From positions 1 to 61,071 of the forward strand of contig NZ_FNYT01000018.1 in NCBI RefSeq assembly GCF_900109135.1: a DNA stretch of 61,071 nucleotides, written 5' to 3'. The notes under the pieces were generated by a model, which was not told where the DNA came from, ran no database searches, and saw only the letters and a list, made by a program, of their open reading frames with translations. Made by a program: the position numbers and the translations under genes. The DNA comes from Trichococcus ilyis (GTDB lineage: Bacteria > Bacillota > Bacilli > Lactobacillales > Aerococcaceae). Shown in pieces: positions 39,103 to 48,591 of this stretch (positions are counted from its first letter, which is position 1; each line of letters begins with the position of its first letter).

Positions 39103-41306
39103 GGAATAGCCTCCTCCCATTTCGTTTGTACTGCTTTGACATCCAAAGTGATGGTTTCATTCTCGGCAGCGATTTTTGCGACAGCGTCAGCAGTCACCGT
39201 TCCGATTTGCGTTGCGCTTGAACCGAAGATTGCTTCCACAGCGGCAACATTTTCAGGTTTCACAGTCAGGATGAAGCGTGATTGCGTTTCGCTGAACAGC
39301 AAGGTTTTGTCCATGTCAACCGCCACGTCGAAGCCCAAGCCTGTGTCAAAGACGCTCTCCATCAAGCCGACAGCCAAGCCGCCTTCCGAAAGGTCATGCG
39401 CGCTTGCGATCAGGCCGGCTTTGATTGCTTTCAGGACGTTTTCTTGGTTGGCTTTTTCGACAGCCAAGTCAAAGTCCATCAGTTTGCCTTCGATTTTGCC
39501 CAATTCCATTTTTTGCAGTTCGGAACCATTGAAGTCCGCTTTGGTTTCGCCGATCAGGAAGATGCGGTCGCCTGCAGCTTTGAAAGCTTGCGTTGTGATG
39601 TGCGCAATGTCTTCGATCAGACCGACCATACCGATCATCGGAGTCGGATAAACCGCTTCGCCGTCGGTTTCGTTGTACAGGGACACGTTCCCTGAGATGA
39701 CAGGCGTATCCAATTGGCGGCAAGCTTCAGAGATGCCGTCCGCGGAAGTGCTCAATTCCCAGAAAATTTCCGGTTTGTCAGGATTTCCGTAGTTCAGGCA
39801 GTCTGTGATCGCCAATGGTTTGCCGCCGCTGGCCACGATGTTGCGGGCAGCTTCAGAAACAGCGATCTGTCCGCCGATTTCCGGATTCAGGTACAGGTAA
39901 CGGCCGTTGCAGTCCGTCGTCATCGCGATCGCTTTTTTGGTGCCGCGGACGCGCACGACTGCGGCATCGCTGCCCGGTCCTACGACCGTGCTGGTGCGGA
40001 CCATGGAATCGTATGTGTCATAGACGCTCTTCTTCGAAGCCAATGTCGGTTGTTGCAGTAAAGCCACCAATGTGTCCTGCGCCGATGTGAAGACCGGTTT
40101 GTAGTCTTCCATGGCTGCGAAGGCAGCGATGCGGGCAGGTTCTGCAGTCGGTTTGTAGTAGACCGGTGCATCTTCAGCCAAAGCATCAACCGGCAATTCA
40201 GCCACGACTTTGCCGTGGTGGGACAGACGGTACATGCCGTCATCAGTAACTTCGCCGATCACGACTGCATCCAATTCATATTTTTTGAACAGGTCGATGA
40301 TGCGTTGCTCTTCGCCTTTCTTGATGCACAACAGCATGCGCTCTTGTGATTCGGAAAGCATCATTTCGTAAGGTGTCATTTCGGTTTCGCGCTGCGGAAC
40401 ATCATCCAGGTTCAACAGCAAGCCGCTGCCTGCTTTTGAAGCCATTTCCGAGCTGGAGGAAACCAATCCGGCAGCACCCATATCCTGGATACCGATCAAA
40501 GCGTCGGAATAGTCATAAATGCATTCCAAACAAGCTTCCATCAATAGTTTCTCCATGAACGGATCGCCTACTTGAACTGCTGAACGTTGGGATTCTTCTT
40601 CTTCCTTGAATTCCTCGGAAGCGAAAGTCGCGCCATGGATACCATCGCGGCCTGTTTTTGCACCCACGTACATGATCGAGTTGCCGACTCCGGCAGCTTG
40701 ACCTTTTTGCATATCTTTTTGATCGATCAAACCGACGCACATTGCGTTGACCAACGGATTGCCTCGGTAGCAAGGATCAAAGACCGTTTCGCCGCCGACA
40801 GTCGGGATGCCGATACAGTTGCCGTAACCGCTGATGCCGGCAACGACTTCTTCAAAAATGTATTTCGTGCGCTCATTGTCCAATTCGCCGAAACGCAAAG
40901 AGTCCAGGATCGCGATCGGACGTGCGCCCATGCTGAAGATGTCGCGGATGATCCCGCCGACACCAGTAGCCGCGCCTTCATAAGGCTCGACAGCGGATGG
41001 GTGGTTATGGCTTTCCGCTTTGAAAACGACAGCCTGGCCGTCGCCGATGTCCACGATACCGGCGCCTTCACCAGGTCCCTGCAACACTTGCGGGCCGGTG
41101 GTAGGGAATTTTCTCAGGACCGGTTTTGAGTTTTTATAAGAACAGTGTTCGCTCCACATAACGGCAAACAGGCCAGCTTCAGTATAATTCGGCAAACGAT
41201 GCAAAATTTTATCGCAGATTGTGCCATACTCTTCGTCTGTCAGACCCCATTCACGATAAATTTTGGACTCTTTTACTTGTTCTGGCGTTGGTTCTAAAAA
41301 TGCCAT
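39078..41306 (-). CDS. purL: Phosphoribosylformylglycinamidine synthase, large subunit PurL
   Basis: Converts FGAR to FGAM in a complex with PurQ and PurS. At 742 residues it is the short Gram-positive form lacking a fused glutaminase. Visible are [43 protein letters not shown] split over the ATP site, and [18 protein letters not shown]. It overlaps purQ by one base and purF by 25, consistent with coupled synthesis of the complex. Confidence 0.98.
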   Translation of the reverse strand: MAFLEPTPEQVKESKIYREWGLTDEEYGTICDKILHRLPNYTEAGLFAVMWSEHCSYKNSKPVLRKFPTTGPQVLQGPGEGAGIVDIGDGQAVVFKAESHNHPSAVEPYEGAATGVGGIIRDIFSMGARPIAILDSLRFGELDNERTKYIFEEVVAGISGYGNCIGIPTVGGETVFDPCYRGNPLVNAMCVGLIDQKDMQKGQAAGVGNSIMYVGAKTGRDGIHGATFASEEFKEEEESQRSAVQVGDPFMEKLLMEACLECIYDYSDALIGIQDMGAAGLVSSSSEMASKAGSGLLLNLDDVPQRETEMTPYEMMLSESQERMLLCIKKGEEQRIIDLFKKYELDAVVIGEVTDDGMYRLSHHGKVVAELPVDALAEDAPVYYKPTAEPARIAAFAAMEDYKPVFTSAQDTLVALLQQPTLASKKSVYDTYDSMVRTSTVVGPGSDAAVVRVRGTKKAIAMTTDCNGRYLYLNPEIGGQIAVSEAARNIVASGGKPLAITDCLNYGNPDKPEIFWELSTSADGISEACRQLDTPVISGNVSLYNETDGEAVYPTPMIGMVGLIEDIAHITTQAFKAAGDRIFLIGETKADFNGSELQKMELGKIEGKLMDFDLAVEKANQENVLKAIKAGLIASAHDLSEGGLAVGLMESVFDTGLGFDVAVDMDKTLLFSETQSRFILTVKPENVAAVEAIFGSSATQIGTVTADAVAKIAAENETITLDVKAVQTKWEEAIPCLLKQKA

Positions 41307-41986
41307 TATTTGTTCAGCTCCTTCTTATAATTTTCAACCATGGATTGGAACAGGCGCAGGCCGTCAGCCGACCCCAACAAAGCTTCGACCGCACGCTCCG
41401 GGTGAGGCATCATGCCAAGGACATTGCCTTTTTTGTTGATGATGCCGGCGATGTCTTCGATACTGCCGTTCGGATTGCCGTTGGCATAAGTGAATACGAT
41501 TTGATTGTTGGCTTTCAGATCCGCCAAAGTTTCTGCGTCGCAGAAATAGTTGCCTTCGCCATGCGCGATCGGAATGCTGATGATTTCGCCTTCCTCATAA
41601 AGGGAAGTGAATTGCGTATCGGCATTCACAACTTTCAGATCCTGCGGTTTGCAGATGAATTTCAAGGAATCGTTGCGGCGCAAAGCACCCGGCAACAAGC
41701 CGGCTTCAGCCAAAATCTGGAATCCGTTGCAAGTGCCGAAGACAGGCTTGCCTTCTTCAGCGAAACGGACCACTTCACTCATGATGTTCGCAAAGCGGGC
41801 AATCGCACCGGTACGCAAGTAATCCCCGTAAGTGAATCCGCCGGGCAACAGGACAGCATCGAAACCTTCAAGGCTTGTTTCATAATGTTGCACATACTCT
41901 GCATCTTCTCCAAGAATATCTTTGATGGCTGCATACATATCTAAATCACAGTTAGATCCAGGAAAAACGATGACAGCGAATTTCAT
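41306..41986 (-). CDS. purQ: Phosphoribosylformylglycinamidine synthase, glutaminase subunit PurQ
   Basis: A 226-residue class I glutamine amidotransferase that delivers ammonia to PurL. The triad is visible: nucleophile Cys in [12 protein letters not shown], and His and Glu in [10 protein letters not shown]. It begins [12 protein letters not shown] as usual. It overlaps purS and purL by single bases. Confidence 0.98.
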   Translation of the reverse strand: MKFAVIVFPGSNCDLDMYAAIKDILGEDAEYVQHYETSLEGFDAVLLPGGFTYGDYLRTGAIARFANIMSEVVRFAEEGKPVFGTCNGFQILAEAGLLPGALRRNDSLKFICKPQDLKVVNADTQFTSLYEEGEIISIPIAHGEGNYFCDAETLADLKANNQIVFTYANGNPNGSIEDIAGIINKKGNVLGMMPHPERAVEALLGSADGLRLFQSMVENYKKELNK

Positions 41987-42237
41987 TAAGCTTCAACCTC
42001 CTGGATTTCGTAACGGTAAGTTTCCATGACCACGTTCGCCAACAACTTGTCGCAGACTTCTTCGATGACTTGTTCAACATTCTCTTCATCTTTGGAGACT
42101 TGGATCTCGAAATATTTTCCGATGCGGATATCTTCGATCGTTGTGTAGCCCATACGGTGGACAGCGCCCTTCACGGCTTCCCCTTGCGGATCCAATACTG
42201 AGTCTTTATACGTTACATATACGGTTACTTTATACAT
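41986..42237 (-). CDS. purS: Phosphoribosylformylglycinamidine synthase subunit PurS
   Basis: An 83-residue small subunit that bridges PurL and PurQ. The sequence [20 protein letters not shown] and [16 protein letters not shown] is diagnostic. It has its own ribosome site in the 63-nt gap after purC and overlaps purQ by one base. Confidence 0.97.
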   Translation of the reverse strand: MYKVTVYVTYKDSVLDPQGEAVKGAVHRMGYTTIEDIRIGKYFEIQVSKDEENVEQVIEEVCDKLLANVVMETYRYEIQEVEA

Positions 42238-42300
42238 CTGAAAATTCCTCGCTTCTGTTTTTTTATTTTTTATACTTTCATTGATTGCATTCCGGATGGC

Positions 42301-43011
42301 TTACATTTTGTTCAGACGGTCCAATACTTCCACGTAAACCGGGATCAGATCGCCCAAGTCGCGGCGGTAGATGTCTTTGTCCAAGTGTTCATTCGTTTCG
42401 ATGTCCCAGAGACGGCACGTATCCGGCGAAATCTCATCAGCAAGGATGATTTCCCCTTCGGCGGTCTTGCCGAATTCGATCTTGAAGTCGATCAGACGGA
42501 TGCCGATGGACTTGAACAGCTCCACCAAGGCTGCGTTGATTTCCAGCGCGTGTTTTTTGATTTCGGCGACTTCCGCTTCGGTTGCCGCTCCCAGCACCTG
42601 CACATGGGCATCGTTGATGAAAGGATCGTTGAGCGCATCGTCTTTATAGTAGAACTCCAAAACAGGGAACGGCAAGTCGATGCCTTCCTCCATGCCGAAA
42701 CGTTTCGCGAAGCTTCCTGCGGATACATTGCGGACAACCACTTCCAAAGGGAACATATTGACTCTTTTCACTAATTGTTCGGTTTCTGATAATTCTTGGA
42801 TATAATGGCTGGCGATTCCCTTTTCAGCCAGATACTCGAAGATGCGGCCGGTGATCTGGTTATTGAGTCTGCCTTTGCCCTCAATCGTATCCTTCTTGAC
42901 GCCGTTCAATGCGGTAGCTTGATTTAGGTATTCTGCCCAAAGGACATTCTCCTGATCTGTGGCATACATCTTTTTAGCTTTCCCGGTATAAAGCAATTCT
43001 TTTCTTTCCAT
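42301..43011 (-). CDS. purC: Phosphoribosylaminoimidazole-succinocarboxamide synthase PurC
   Basis: Joins CAIR and aspartate (SAICAR synthetase). The 236 residues start LLYTGKAKKMYATDQ, and contain VVVRNVSAGSFAKRFG, KIEFGKTAEGEIILADEISPDTCRLWD and the terminal YVEVLDRL. It is the first gene after an internal terminator and has its own promoter with a perfect PurBox, so purCSQLFMN can be transcribed apart from purEKB. Confidence 0.98.
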   Translation of the reverse strand: MERKELLYTGKAKKMYATDQENVLWAEYLNQATALNGVKKDTIEGKGRLNNQITGRIFEYLAEKGIASHYIQELSETEQLVKRVNMFPLEVVVRNVSAGSFAKRFGMEEGIDLPFPVLEFYYKDDALNDPFINDAHVQVLGAATEAEVAEIKKHALEINAALVELFKSIGIRLIDFKIEFGKTAEGEIILADEISPDTCRLWDIETNEHLDKDIYRRDLGDLIPVYVEVLDRLNKM

Positions 43012-43028
43012 CGTTCCCGTCCCTTTCT

Positions 43029-43101
43029 AAATCCGAACATTAATTTATATAAACGCCTAATTCATTCGTTTATATTGTATCATCTGCCACCCGCTTGTCA
43101 A
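43029..43101 (-). promoter_or_regulatory. purC promoter with perfect PurBox
   Basis: TTGACA (43101-43096), a 16-nt spacer, TACAAT (43079-43074), all on the minus strand. The PurBox AAATCCGAACATT (43029-43041, plus reading) matches AWWWCCGAACWWT at every position and lies downstream of the -10, about +30 from the expected start. That location fits repression rather than activation. Confidence 0.8.
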
Positions 43102-43171
43102 TGGAATTTTCATGAAAATTGAAATAAATTCCGCTTTTTTCTTCAATGGTTTCAGGGTATCCACGCTACGC

Positions 43172-43203
43172 AAAAAGGCCGGAACCGTAGTCCCAGCCTT
43201 TCC
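43172..43203 (-). terminator. Internal terminator between purB and purC
   Basis: Minus-strand hairpin AAAGGCTGGGA / TTCCGGCCTTTTT at the end of purB, directly before the purC promoter. Confidence 0.8.
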
Positions 43204-43204
43204 A

Positions 43205-44503
43205 TTATTCGCCTAACCCAAGTCTTTCGAATACTTCGTCGACGTGGCTCAAGTGATAGTTATAGTTGAAGGCATCATCGATGTCTTCTTTCGTTAATTT
43301 TGCCATGATGGCTTCGTCCGCTTCCACCAATGGACGGAAATCAGTCTGGTTGTCCCACGAAAGGGCAGTCTTCGGCTGTACCAAGTCATAAGCTTCTTCA
43401 CGGCTCATGCCTTTGTCGATCAGTTTAAGAAGAACGCGTTGGCTGTAGATCAAGCCGAATGTCGCATTCATGTTGCGCAGCATATTCTCAGGGAACACAG
43501 TCAAGTTCTTGATGATGTTCGCAAAACGGTTCAATTGGTAGTTCAACAGAGTCGTTGCGTCCGGAAGGATGATCCGTTCCGCTGAAGAGTGGGAAATGTC
43601 GCGTTCATGCCACAAGCCCACATTTTCGTAAGCGGTGACCATGTAGCCGCGGATGACGCGCGCAAGGCCGACCATATTTTCGGAACCGATCGGATTGCGT
43701 TTGTGCGGCATAGCGGAAGAGCCTTTTTGGCCTTTCGCGAAGAATTCTTCCACTTCGCGGGTTTCCGATTTCTGCAGTCCGCGGATTTCGGTAGCGAAGC
43801 GTTCGATGCTTGTCGCAATCAGGGCGATTGTTGCCATGTATTCGGCATGCAGATCGCGCGGCAGCACTTGCGTCGAGATTTCTTGCGGTCTTGTGCCCAA
43901 TTTTCCGCAGACATACTCCTCCACGAATGGCGGGATGTTTGCGAAAGTCCCTACCGCCCCGCTGATTTTTCCGGCTTCAACGCCTTTTGCGGCATGCTCA
44001 AAACGTTCGATGTTGCGTTTCATTTCCGAATACATCGTAGCCAGCTTCAAGCCGAATGTAGTGGGTTCCGCATGAACACCATGTGTGCGGCCCATGCAGA
44101 CAGTCTTTTTGTGTTCTTTGGCTTTGTTGCCGATGATTTCCAGCATGTTCTGCAAGTCTTTACGCAGGATGTCATTGGCTTGTTTCAGTTGGTAACCGTA
44201 GGCCGTATCGACCACATCGGTACTCGTAAGGCCATAGTGGACCCATTTTCTTTCTTCTCCCAAAGATTCGGAAACGGCGCGTGTGAACGCCACTACGTCA
44301 TGTCTCGTCTCTTTTTCGATTTCCAGGATGCGGTCGATGTCGAATGTTGCATTCGCGCGGATTTTAGCCACGTCTTCTGCAGGGATTTCGCCTAAGGCAG
44401 CCCAAGCTTCATCGGCCAGGATTTCGACCTCCAGCCAGCATTTGTAACGATTGTATTCGGACCAAACTTCAGCCATCTCAGGGCGTGTATAACGTGTAAT
44501 CAT
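43205..44503 (-). CDS. purB: Adenylosuccinate lyase PurB
   Basis: Acts twice in the pathway, releasing fumarate from SAICAR and from adenylosuccinate. The 432-residue protein has the fumarase-superfamily signature [11 protein letters not shown], with [14 protein letters not shown] and [14 protein letters not shown]. It lies one base after the purK stop on the minus strand and is followed by a terminator. Confidence 0.98.
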   Translation of the reverse strand: MITRYTRPEMAEVWSEYNRYKCWLEVEILADEAWAALGEIPAEDVAKIRANATFDIDRILEIEKETRHDVVAFTRAVSESLGEERKWVHYGLTSTDVVDTAYGYQLKQANDILRKDLQNMLEIIGNKAKEHKKTVCMGRTHGVHAEPTTFGLKLATMYSEMKRNIERFEHAAKGVEAGKISGAVGTFANIPPFVEEYVCGKLGTRPQEISTQVLPRDLHAEYMATIALIATSIERFATEIRGLQKSETREVEEFFAKGQKGSSAMPHKRNPIGSENMVGLARVIRGYMVTAYENVGLWHERDISHSSAERIILPDATTLLNYQLNRFANIIKNLTVFPENMLRNMNATFGLIYSQRVLLKLIDKGMSREEAYDLVQPKTALSWDNQTDFRPLVEADEAIMAKLTKEDIDDAFNYNYHLSHVDEVFERLGLGE

Positions 44504-44504
44504 T

Positions 44505-45647
44505 TTAAATTGTTCCTCCGTTCCAGATTCGGGTGTTGTCTATTTCTTTTAAGGTTGCTTCTTGATCATCCGTCAAAATGGTGATGTGTCCCATTTTTCT
44601 GTCTGTGCGCGATTCCGCTTTGCCGTAGTAGTGGAAAGACCAATCGGCCTTTTCTTCCCGCAGCGCGATGGTGCCGTCCATATGCTGGCCGAGGATGTTG
44701 ACCATAATGGCAGGCGACAATTGCCGCGCTGTCGGCATCGGCAAGCCGGCGACCGCTTGGATATGGGCATCGAATTGGGAAACGTTCATTGCTTCGATCG
44801 TGTAATGGCCCGAATTGTGCGGGCGCGGCGCCAACTCGTTGATGAAGATCGTGTCATCCGCAGCCAGGAACATTTCGATGCCCAGCGTGCCCACCAACTG
44901 CAGCGCATCGGCGATCTGATGGGCCGCTCTGTTTGCTTTTTCGGCTACCGCAGGCGTGACGCGGGCCGGCACGATCGACTCATGCAGAATGTTATTGACA
45001 TGGATATTCTCGGAGACCGGAAAAACCGTCGCTTCGCCTCTTTGGTTGCGCACGATCATGACCGAGAGCTCTTTCGTGAATGGAACCCAAGCTTCCAGAA
45101 CGCAGATGCTGTCGGCAGCCAGTTTCATGGCTTCTTCCTTGTCCGCTTCCGATTTCAGGACAGCTTGTCCCTTACCATCATACCCGAAACGGGTCGTTTT
45201 TAAAACACTCGGATAGCCGATTTTACTGAGGGCTGCGTCCAATCGTTCCGCATTTTCGACGACCGCGAATTGCGCGATCGGTACCCCGGCGGACTGCAGG
45301 AATTCTTTCTCTTTGATGCGGTCCTGGGTGATCGTCAAAATCTCGCTGCCTTGCGGAATGCTCGACAGTGTTTCCACTTCCTGCAAGGCTGCCGCATCGA
45401 TGTTCTCAAATTCGAAAGTCACGACATCGGATTTTTCCGCCAGTTCACGCAATGCCACAGCATCAGCGTAAGCTGCCTGGATGTGCCAATCCGCTACCTG
45501 TGCAGCCGGGCAGTTTTCGCCCGGATCCAAAATTCCGACGGTGAATCCCATCCGCTTGGCGGACTGCGCCATCATGCGCCCGAGTTGCCCCCCGCCGATG
45601 ATGCCGATGACGTCATTTGGTTTCAGTATTTTATACAAGGTCTTCAC
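44505..45647 (-). CDS. purK: N5-carboxyaminoimidazole ribonucleotide synthase PurK
   Basis: ATP-grasp enzyme making N5-CAIR from AIR and bicarbonate, the substrate for PurE class I. The 380 residues start with [17 protein letters not shown] and include [20 protein letters not shown] and the metal site [16 protein letters not shown]. It overlaps purE by 17 bases. Confidence 0.97.
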   Translation of the reverse strand: MKTLYKILKPNDVIGIIGGGQLGRMMAQSAKRMGFTVGILDPGENCPAAQVADWHIQAAYADAVALRELAEKSDVVTFEFENIDAAALQEVETLSSIPQGSEILTITQDRIKEKEFLQSAGVPIAQFAVVENAERLDAALSKIGYPSVLKTTRFGYDGKGQAVLKSEADKEEAMKLAADSICVLEAWVPFTKELSVMIVRNQRGEATVFPVSENIHVNNILHESIVPARVTPAVAEKANRAAHQIADALQLVGTLGIEMFLAADDTIFINELAPRPHNSGHYTIEAMNVSQFDAHIQAVAGLPMPTARQLSPAIMVNILGQHMDGTIALREEKADWSFHYYGKAESRTDRKMGHITILTDDQEATLKEIDNTRIWNGGTI

Positions 45648-46119
45648 TGCTTTCCAATACTTTTTGTTTTAAATCTTCCCGTCTCTCTTCCAATCGATTG
45701 GCCAAATCCTTGTCTTCGATCGAAAGGATCTGCACTGCCAGCAAGCCGGCATTGATGGCCCCAGCTTTGCCGATGGCTACAGTCGCGACCGGGACTCCAC
45801 CGGGCATCTGGACGATGGACAGCAAAGAATCCATCCCGTTTAATGCGCGCGATTGCACCGGGACTCCGATGACCGGAAGCGTCGTTTTGGCGGCGATCAT
45901 GCCGGGAAGATGCGCTGCCCCGCCTGCGCCGGCAATGATGACTTTCGTGCCCGCTGCCCGCGCCTGTTCCGCAAAAGCGAACATCAGATCCGGTGTCCGA
46001 TGAGCCGATACGACCTTCTTTTCATAAGCTATGCCGAATTCATCCAGTATCAAGCAAGCTTCTTTCATAGTTTCCCAATCAGAAGTACTACCCATGACGA
46101 CAGAAACAACCGTATTCAT
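45631..46119 (-). CDS. purE: N5-carboxyaminoimidazole ribonucleotide mutase PurE
   Basis: Isomerises N5-CAIR to CAIR. The 162-residue class I PurE has [12 protein letters not shown], the catalytic His region [17 protein letters not shown], and [16 protein letters not shown]. The upstream frame extends to 46182, but the ATG at 46119, with GGGGGA a few bases upstream, gives the conserved [11 protein letters not shown] start. First gene of the purEKB transcript. Confidence 0.97.
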   Translation of the reverse strand: MNTVVSVVMGSTSDWETMKEACLILDEFGIAYEKKVVSAHRTPDLMFAFAEQARAAGTKVIIAGAGGAAHLPGMIAAKTTLPVIGVPVQSRALNGMDSLLSIVQMPGGVPVATVAIGKAGAINAGLLAVQILSIEDKDLANRLEERREDLKQKVLESSEDLV

Positions 46120-46152
46120 CCATATTTCCCCCATTATCAATTTTTCATTTTT

Positions 46153-46219
46153 AATATAGCACATCACCCCAGAATATTCCAAACATTTTTAGTTCTTTCA
46201 CTTCCTTTCGTTCGGAAAT
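46153..46219 (-). promoter_or_regulatory. purE promoter with upstream PurBox
   Basis: On the minus strand TATATT (46158-46153) serves as -10 with no recognisable -35. The PurBox ATTTCCGAACGAA lies at 46219-46207, about 67 nt before the expected start. A weaker CCGAATTT half-site is further upstream near 46253. A poor -35 with an upstream PurBox is the arrangement known for PurR-activated promoters in Lactococcus. The rest of 46220-46492 holds AT-rich DNA with no gene that I can see. Confidence 0.65.
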
Positions 46220-46492
46220 ACTCAATTTTACCTTTAAATAGAAAGGCAAACGCCCGAATTTCTGCCTAAAAAAATCGCACTTTTTTTATTCAAAAATCAA
46301 CTGTTTTTCACCGTAAATGACAATAATATGATAAAATAACGGTATGTAAACCCTGCCAAAATCAAAAACAACTGATTCTCTTTGTATTTCCGGCTTTATC
46401 CTATAGAATAGACTGGAATAATATTATTAAATATGCTTTTTTCAACTTATTTATTTTATTTCCAACAACCCCATCCATCCACAGGAGGAACG

Positions 46493-47215
46493 ATGATCAT
46501 GAATAAATTCTTTGATATCTACATGGATTTGAGAAAAAAAATTGAACATGCAGAATTCGAGGCCGGATCTCTGTTGCCTAGCGAAAAGAACCTTTCGGAC
46601 CACTATAAGGTTTCTCGGGAAACCATCAGGAAGGCTTTGGCTCTGTTGCTCGAGGGTGGCTATATCCAGAAGAAACAAGGCAAAGGTTCGATCGTGTTGG
46701 ACATCAGAAAGTTCAATTTTCCTGTTTCCGGGCTGACCAGCTTCAAAGAGCTTCAGGATTCCCAACAGATCCCAAATGAAACGATTGTCATCAAGAACAA
46801 GCTCGAACCCATTCCCGATTTCCTTGCCGAAGCGCTGAAAGTGGATCCCGGCCGTGAAGTGATTTCCCTGATCCGTTTGCGGAAGATCGCCGGGGAAGTC
46901 GTCATCATGGACAAGGACTACCTCTTCCATGACATCATCGAACAAATCCCTTCCGAAGCTGCCGAAAGTTCCATCTATGCGTATCTGGAAAATGATTTGG
47001 GCCTGAATATCGCTTATGCCAAAAAGGAATTCGTCGTGGAGCCGGCTACGCGGGAAGACCATAAGCTGATGAATCTGAAGAACGATACCCACGTGGTTGT
47101 CGTCAAGAGCGAAGTCTACCTGGAGGATACGCGGCTGTTCCAGTACACCGAGTCACGCCATCGTTTGGACCGCTTCCGCTTCGTCGAATTTGCCCGCCGA
47201 AAACATAGTTTGTAA
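46493..47215 (+). CDS. treR: GntR-family trehalose operon repressor TreR
   Basis: A 240-residue HutC/GntR-type regulator: N-terminal winged HTH (GSLLPSEKNLSDHYKVSRETIRKALALL), then a UTRA ligand domain (IPDFLAEALKVDPGREVISLIRLRKIAGE, YAYLENDLGLNI, RLFQYTESRHRLDRFRFVEFARR). The C-terminal pattern matches TreR, which senses trehalose-6-phosphate. Start is ATG 46493 after CAGGAGGA, with a second ATG at 46499. It is ~3 kb from the trehalose genes and read in the opposite direction; two TreR-type operators precede treP. Confidence 0.9.
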   Translation: MIMNKFFDIYMDLRKKIEHAEFEAGSLLPSEKNLSDHYKVSRETIRKALALLLEGGYIQKKQGKGSIVLDIRKFNFPVSGLTSFKELQDSQQIPNETIVIKNKLEPIPDFLAEALKVDPGREVISLIRLRKIAGEVVIMDKDYLFHDIIEQIPSEAAESSIYAYLENDLGLNIAYAKKEFVVEPATREDHKLMNLKNDTHVVVVKSEVYLEDTRLFQYTESRHRLDRFRFVEFARRKHSL

Positions 47216-47217
47216 GG

Positions 47218-47255
47218 AAAAAAGATGAAGCCAAGCCGGCTTCATCTTTTTTTGC
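47218..47255. terminator. Bidirectional terminator between treR and the GerMN gene
   Basis: Perfect stem AAAAAAGATGAAGCC / GGCTTCATCTTTTTT flanked by A and T runs, between convergent genes. Confidence 0.92.
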
Positions 47256-47270
47256 TTGCGTAAGGATCGG

Positions 47271-48407
47271 TCATTCATTGACGTTCGTATAGTCTACGGT
47301 GAAATAAGCACCCTCGGCCATCAGAATATGTCCCGATTCGTATGGTTTGCCGGCTACGGTCAGGTAGACTTCCTGGACACCGTAATATTGCCCGATCGTA
47401 TTGACGACCCCCTGCAGAATCAGCGATTCCGCCGATGTGCCGGCATTCATCTCGGAAATGAATTCCTGCGAGAAATCGACGTAGACGCGCCCGTCCTCAC
47501 TCAAGGACAGACTGTTGATGCTGACATTCGGCCCGATCACTCTGCCTCCCGGCGCATCAGCAACATTCTTCAGCGCTTCGGCCAGAATATTGCGGGTGAT
47601 GTCATTGGTCGCATAGGAAAGGTCCACACTGGTTGTGTCCAGCCCCATCAGCTCGCTGTCCGGGTAAAAGACGCGCAACTGTTGCGTCTCCGGAACATTC
47701 TCGTTGCGGGCTTCAAGGCTGGAAGAAACAGTCATCCCGTCCCCAAGATCCGTCACCCGCTTCACCAAGCCCATGCCCTTGACGTAGTAGTCCTTGGTTG
47801 TGGAAGTTTCATAGGTTGTCGTCACCTCAAGCGCTTCGAACGTCCCCATCGGCGTTTCGATCGTAGCCGTCAGATTGGTGATTTCGGAAGGGATCCCATT
47901 CGGATTCACCCAGCTGTTGCCGACTTCCAAAGGCTCCTTCAGGAGAATATCCAGCTGGTTTGCCGCATCACCGCTGGCTGTTTTTTCCAGCATGTTTTCC
48001 CGGAAATAGGTTTCCGGACGCGAGAACACTTCCTTCAATTCGCCGTCAGCCAGTTCCAACACCGTCACGATCTGTGTGCCTCCATTATTGGAAGTGATCT
48101 GCATCCGGTTGCCTTCGATGTATTGCGGATAGACGGTGAAGGAAGCGTATTCATTCCCTTTGCCCAGATATTTTGTGAATACGGATGTACTGAACGGATA
48201 ATAAGCCTCGATCGCAGCTGCGTATGCAGGCTCCGACGAGGATGAGGAAGCTGAGCCGTTGTCTGTCGAACTGGATACGGAAGAGGACACACTGCTGACA
48301 GCTGAAGAATCAGCCGATGAATCGGTGTCCGATCCTCCGAAGAGGCTGCAAGAAGCTAATAAGGGCACCAACACCGCTACCATCAGGTTCGAAACTTTCT
48401 TTCTCAT
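47271..48407 (-). CDS. GerMN-domain lipoprotein
   Basis: A 378-residue surface lipoprotein. The lipobox is LLASC (Cys about residue 20), followed by a long Ser/Asp-rich linker (about 25-55). A beta-rich middle domain and a C-terminal GerMN domain (SYATNDITRNILAEALKN, RVYVDFSQEFISEMNAG, GQYYGVQEVYLTVAGKP) follow. GerMN occurs in sporulation GerM but also in cell-wall lipoproteins of non-sporulating Gram-positives; no sporulation genes are here. ATG 48407 follows AAGGTGG. Function is unknown; an envelope role is likely. Confidence 0.8.
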   Translation of the reverse strand: MRKKVSNLMVAVLVPLLASCSLFGGSDTDSSADSSAVSSVSSSVSSSTDNGSASSSSSEPAYAAAIEAYYPFSTSVFTKYLGKGNEYASFTVYPQYIEGNRMQITSNNGGTQIVTVLELADGELKEVFSRPETYFRENMLEKTASGDAANQLDILLKEPLEVGNSWVNPNGIPSEITNLTATIETPMGTFEALEVTTTYETSTTKDYYVKGMGLVKRVTDLGDGMTVSSSLEARNENVPETQQLRVFYPDSELMGLDTTSVDLSYATNDITRNILAEALKNVADAPGGRVIGPNVSINSLSLSEDGRVYVDFSQEFISEMNAGTSAESLILQGVVNTIGQYYGVQEVYLTVAGKPYESGHILMAEGAYFTVDYTNVNE

Positions 48408-48591
48408 ATTTTTTCCCACCTTCTGCCTTAGTTGCCTTCATTATATCACAGTCGCTTTCTAAGGCATTGCCCTAACTATCGCCGCGAGGCACGAATGCTG
48501 TGGCGCTATGGCGTTCCTTTCGAGTATAATGAAGCCAGCACAACAATCAAAAGAAACATTTCACAAATGTTCAAATAGAGGTGGAAAATTT

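Noticed and set aside
47271-48407. Sporulation gene gerM
   Set aside because: Only the GerMN domain is shared; the long Ser-rich lipoprotein linker and absence of other sporulation genes argue for a general envelope lipoprotein.
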